DNA from: Planktophila turicensis | GTDB lineage: Bacteria; Actinomycetota; Actinomycetes; Nanopelagicales; Nanopelagicaceae | Assembly (NCBI GenBank): GCA_965234405.1 | Contig: OZ248346.1 | Length of the DNA stretch: 64,000 nt | Direction: 5' to 3' (one strand) | In this document: piece after piece, positions 61,431 to 64,000 of the stretch | How the letters are laid out: each line of letters begins with the position of its first letter | How positions within the stretch are numbered: the stretch's first letter is position 1 | Translations under genes and position numbers: made by a program | Notes under the pieces: model-generated | Told to the model about the DNA's origin: nothing | What the model saw: only the letters and a program-made list of their open reading frames with translations | The model's database searches: none

Positions 61431-61947
61431 ACGCTGGGTAGATAACGACGAAGCGGTTTGGATCTTCGCCATCTGATTCGGAAGTTAAGCCCAAAGTCTG
61501 GATTGTGTCGTGGATGATCTTGCGCTCAAAAGCGTTCATTGGATCGAGCTTGATTGAGCTACCCGTGGTCTTCGCCTGCTCAGCCATCTTCTCAGCGAGA
61601 GCGGTAAGTTCCTTACGGCGGCCAGCGCGGAATCCATCGATATCGAGCATTAGGCGGCTGCGGTCCCCTGTTGAAGTCTGAACAGCTAGGCGTGTGAGCT
61701 CTTGGATCGCATCAAGGACATCTCCATCGTTGCCGACGAGGTGTTTGAGCTTGCCACCGACGATTGCGAGTGAGGCGCGACCGTTTTCAACATCGATATC
61801 GATATCTCCATCGAGATCGGCGATATCAAGTAGGCCCTCAAGGTAATCAGCGGCGATATCGCCCTCTTCCTCAAGCTTTGCCACGCTCTTTGGAGCCTTG
61901 GCGACCTTCTCTTCGGTTCCTTCTACAACTTCAGTTACTTCTGGCAT
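61429..61947 (-). CDS. jag: Jag/KhpB-family RNA-binding protein
   Basis: A 172-residue protein. An acidic N-terminal region (about 1-55) is followed by a KH domain whose loop reads GNDGDVLDAIQEL in place of the usual GKRG, and an R3H domain (NAFERKIIHDTIQTLGLTSES). The basic Jag_N domain found in firmicutes is missing, as in other actinobacteria. KhpB/EloR proteins bind RNA and affect cell elongation. The acidic N-terminus and altered KH loop may weaken or change RNA binding. It is encoded after yidC, with an AAAGGGGG ribosome binding site. Confidence 0.93.
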   Translation of the reverse strand: MPEVTEVVEGTEEKVAKAPKSVAKLEEEGDIAADYLEGLLDIADLDGDIDIDVENGRASLAIVGGKLKHLVGNDGDVLDAIQELTRLAVQTSTGDRSRLMLDIDGFRAGRRKELTALAEKMAEQAKTTGSSIKLDPMNAFERKIIHDTIQTLGLTSESDGEDPNRFVVIYPA

Positions 61948-61998
61948 CTGATGCCCCCTTTGTCCTAATTAAAGCGTTATTAATACTAATTGTCCGAA

Positions 61999-62931
61999 TT
62001 ACTTCTTCTTCTTTTTCTTCTTTGGTTGTTGTCGTTGCCCCTGGACCTCTGGTGCCTCAGCACCTTCAGTTGAGTCAATTCCTTCTGCTTCATTTCCATC
62101 TGCCTTGGCCTTCGCAGCGCGCTTTCGCTGCAGCTCTTCGTAGGCGGGAGATCCTGGCGTTGGGTTTCGCTTAATGACGTAGTACTGCTGACCCCAAGTC
62201 CAAAGGTTTGTTGTCGACCAGTAAATCAAAACACCAACAGGGAAGTTCACACCTGAGATCGCGAAAATTACTGGGAATAAATACAACATGATTTTCTGCT
62301 GCTGCAACATCATATTGTTTGATGCATCCATCTTTGGCATTCCCTTAACCATCAACTGACGCTGAGTTGTAAAGGTTGTCGCAGACATAAAGATAATAAG
62401 TAGAACAGTCACAATCTTTACAGTGAGTTCAGTTGATCCAAGGAAGCTCTCTGAAATCTTTGCACCGAAGAATGTTGCCTGCGCTGCGCTGTCGAGATAT
62501 TCACCCTTAAGGAATCCGCGAGCGATTGGTGCAGAAACACCTTCATCAGTCTTTGCCGCAATTCCATTAAGAACTGTAAAGAGCGCGAAGAAGATTGGTG
62601 CCTGGGCAAGAATTGGGAAACATGATGCAAGTGGATTTGTCTTATGCTCTTTGTAGAGCTTCATCATCTCTTCTGATTGCTTCTGGCGATCATCTTTGTA
62701 CTTCTTCTGAATCTCTTTCATATGTGGTTGCAGAGCTGTAAGAGCGCGCTGGCTCTTGATCTGCTTCACGAAGAGTGGGATCAAAATGATTCGGATGATG
62801 ACAACGAGTCCCATGATTGAAAGTGACCAAGTAACACCTGAGTTTGAACCAAAGACTGGTGAAAGAAGTTTGTGAATGAAGACAATAACGCCAGAGACGA
62901 TGTTGTAGAGAGGATTGAGAATAAAGCCCAT
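61999..62931 (-). CDS. yidC: Membrane protein insertase YidC
   Basis: A 310-residue Oxa1-type insertase with about five transmembrane helices and no large periplasmic domain, as in Gram-positive bacteria. The core IRIILIPLFVKQIKSQRALTALQPHMKEIQ carries the groove arginine and cytoplasmic hairpin. The C-terminus is highly basic (PKKKKKKK) and may contact ribosomes. No lipobox is present, in contrast to firmicute YidC. Its ATG overlaps the yidD stop by one base. Confidence 0.96.
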   Translation of the reverse strand: MGFILNPLYNIVSGVIVFIHKLLSPVFGSNSGVTWSLSIMGLVVIIRIILIPLFVKQIKSQRALTALQPHMKEIQKKYKDDRQKQSEEMMKLYKEHKTNPLASCFPILAQAPIFFALFTVLNGIAAKTDEGVSAPIARGFLKGEYLDSAAQATFFGAKISESFLGSTELTVKIVTVLLIIFMSATTFTTQRQLMVKGMPKMDASNNMMLQQQKIMLYLFPVIFAISGVNFPVGVLIYWSTTNLWTWGQQYYVIKRNPTPGSPAYEELQRKRAAKAKADGNEAEGIDSTEGAEAPEVQGQRQQPKKKKKKK

Positions 62932-63203
62932 TAGTTAGCGCCCACCACTTCTTTTTTATTATCTGAAAGTAAGTTCTTTACATCTGCAGAATCAAGGTGC
63001 GCATCGACATAATCAACACCACCTTGTGACCATGGATTGCATCGCACAATGCGCCATGCAGCCATAGCTAAACCTTTTACTCCGTAGCGACCGATTGCTG
63101 TGATCGCATAGTTTGAACATGATGGGTAGTACTTACAGCGCGGTGCGAAATTAGATGTCGCCACCTGATATCCGCGAATCAACAGAGTAAATACTCTTCT
63201 CAT
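62931..63203 (-). CDS. yidD: Membrane protein insertion efficiency factor YidD
   Basis: A 90-residue YidD protein. The signature CKYYPSCSNYA and the segment AAWRIVRCNPWSQGGVDYV are diagnostic. It assists YidC-dependent membrane insertion. It abuts rnpA by one overlapping base and yidC by one, in the conserved rpmH-rnpA-yidD-yidC order. Confidence 0.97.
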   Translation of the reverse strand: MRRVFTLLIRGYQVATSNFAPRCKYYPSCSNYAITAIGRYGVKGLAMAAWRIVRCNPWSQGGVDYVDAHLDSADVKNLLSDNKKEVVGAN

Positions 63204-63559
63204 TACTTCGCCGCCACCTTTTCAGAGCGGGAAATCAACTTTGAAATCAACTCAGTGATTTCGGTTTCAATATTTGAATCGCCATCTTGTCCAAGTGCAC
63301 GGATAACTAGAAGGGAACCGGTTGGAAGAGATGAAATTGTTGGGGCAACTGCGTGACGAACTTTGCGAGCAACGCGATGACGCTTAACTGATCCGCCAAC
63401 AGATTTGCTAATGATGAGTCCGCATTTTGCAGAAGATTCATTTGTGACAGGGGGCAAGTACAAATATCCAACGAAGTGTTGTGAGGTAACTCGAATACCG
63501 CTCTTAGTTGCGCGAGCGAAATCTGAGCTTGAGGTTAAACGTGCATCAACGGGGAGCAC
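63203..63559 (-). CDS. rnpA: Ribonuclease P protein component
   Basis: A 118-residue basic protein that binds the RNase P RNA for 5' processing of tRNAs. The conserved GGSVKRHRVARKVRH (RNR motif equivalent) and LTSSSDFARATKSG are present. I chose GTG 63559 (MLPVDARLTSSSDF), with AGGAT ending 5 nt upstream. The frame stays open to 63673, but those extra codons run out of frame through rpmH. Confidence 0.95.
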   Translation of the reverse strand: MLPVDARLTSSSDFARATKSGIRVTSQHFVGYLYLPPVTNESSAKCGLIISKSVGGSVKRHRVARKVRHAVAPTISSLPTGSLLVIRALGQDGDSNIETEITELISKLISRSEKVAAK

Positions 63560-63584
63560 GAAAGATCCTGTGCGCTCTTTAGCC

Positions 63585-63722
63585 TTACGCTGAGAGCTTT
63601 GAGCGGCCCTTAGCGCGGCGAGCAGAAAGAACTGCACGGCCTGCACGGGTAGCCATGCGGGCGCGGAAGCCATGCTTCTTGGCGCGGCGACGCGTATTTG
63701 GCTGGAAGGTGCGCTTTGTCAT
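63585..63722 (-). CDS. rpmH: 50S ribosomal protein L34
   Basis: A 45-residue, very basic ribosomal protein beginning MTKRTFQPNTRRRAKKHGF and containing RMATRAGRAVLSARRAKGR. GGAG lies 5 nt before the ATG and the stop is TAA at 63587-63585. It is encoded 25 bp before rnpA. In almost all actinobacteria rpmH is the gene divergent from dnaA, which fixes this end of the window beside the origin. Confidence 0.98.
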   Translation of the reverse strand: MTKRTFQPNTRRRAKKHGFRARMATRAGRAVLSARRAKGRSKLSA

Positions 63723-63741
63723 GAGAACTCCAAAATCTGTG

Positions 63742-63755
63742 GGGCGTAAACGCCC
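63742..63755 (-). other. Small hairpin in the rpmH leader
   Basis: GGGCGTAAACGCCC is a perfect 6-bp stem with a 2-nt loop, 20 bp upstream of the rpmH ATG. It could affect rpmH mRNA stability or translation. Confidence 0.4.
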
Positions 63756-63799
63756 ATCGGGTCATAAGTACGGGGGAAGCAAGGAGGTAACTGTAAGGA

Positions 63800-63985
63800 T
63801 GTGGATAGGTGTGGGTCAAACTCGCGATCTAGCCCCTCAGGGGTCTCAAGTTGTGGATAACCACTTGCTATTTCTCGCTTTGAGGTCTACTTTGCGGGTT
63901 CTCCACAGGTATCCGTCGAAATCGGTCGAAAAGTAAGGCTAAACCCCTACTTTAGACCACAGCCTGTGGATAACTTTGTGGATAG
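63800..63985 (+). promoter_or_regulatory. DnaA box cluster of the rpmH-dnaA (oriC-proximal) region
   Basis: Perfect TGTGGATAA boxes lie at 63852-63860 and 63965-63973. One-mismatch boxes lie at 63800-63808 and 63977-63985 (TGTGGATAG), and on the opposite strand at 63899-63907 (TTCTCCACA). The last two forward boxes are spaced 12 bp apart. The 278 bp from 63723 to the window end hold no gene. This is the expected dnaA promoter/origin region; dnaA should start just beyond 64000. Confidence 0.85.
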
Positions 63986-64000
63986 ACCTGGGGGCTTGGA

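Noticed and set aside
63560..63673. Longer RnpA N-terminus
   Set aside because: These codons are an out-of-frame reading of rpmH; GTG 63559 has a ribosome binding site and fits the family length.
63610..63819. Open frame of about 69 codons overlapping rpmH on the minus strand
   Set aside because: It is an alternative frame of rpmH and its leader with no recognisable protein; L34 in the other frame is certain.
1..64000. CRISPR arrays, insertion sequences, prophage or toxin-antitoxin genes
   Set aside because: No direct repeat-spacer pattern, transposase, integrase or terminal repeats were seen on either strand.

Overview
The window looks like the origin-proximal part of a small, moderate-GC, streamlined actinobacterial chromosome. 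Gene content, near-absent intergenic space, many leaderless promoters and Mycobacterium/Streptomyces-type gene order fit a planktonic freshwater actinobacterium (Nanopelagicales, acI type). That assignment is inference from layout and protein resemblance; no 16S rRNA gene is present. I see no insertion sequences, prophage or CRISPR.

Layout: (1) 1-4222, leftward: a cut-off membrane protein gene, tRNA-Ser, and an overlapping set HAD phosphatase-serS-pheA-glycerophosphodiesterase. (2) 4259-8697: a reduced signalling and division block with a PP2C phosphatase, PASTA kinase PknB, a cytochrome P450, trpG and crgA. (3) 8708-27786: a rhamnoside utilisation region. A leftward operon encodes a sugar-binding protein, two ABC permeases, a GH78 alpha-L-rhamnosidase, a GH3 beta-glucosidase and an MFS carrier. 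A LacI regulator and rightward lldD and rhaM-rhaI-rhaEW-rhaB follow. Related palindromes lie at the promoters of both operons and of lldD. An Fe-S membrane reductase gene with its own promoter ends the region. (4) 27767-33938: rhomboid, cyclophilin, tRNA-Ala, tRNA-Ile, gyrA, gyrB. (5) 33939-41086: two-component system, htpX, lemA, dcd, FadE5-like acyl-CoA dehydrogenase, EamA transporter. (6) 41091-49257: dnaB, corA, rplI, rpsR, ssb, rpsF, a GT87-like membrane protein, ponA and a DUF5318-like gene. (7) 49301-64000: MFS, CCA-adding enzyme, Nudix, DUF6049-like, murJ, trxB, trxA, cwlM-like pseudo-amidase, aminotransferase, parB, parA, rsmG, jag, yidC, yidD, rnpA, rpmH, and then a cluster of DnaA boxes that must lie just upstream of dnaA.

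The genes make biochemical sense together. Rhamnose-containing oligosaccharides would be imported, cut inside the cell, and converted through rhamnose, rhamnulose, rhamnulose-1-phosphate and lactaldehyde to lactate and pyruvate. The wall-growth genes (pknB, pstP, murJ, cwlM, ponA, crgA) suggest that the PknB-CwlM control of peptidoglycan precursor synthesis is kept in reduced form. Replication and segregation elements (dnaB, ssb, gyrBA, parAB, two parS-like sites, DnaA boxes) are concentrated here. The most unusual non-coding signal is a roughly 11-bp-phased array of degenerate DnaA-box-like motifs upstream of dnaB (42655-42761).
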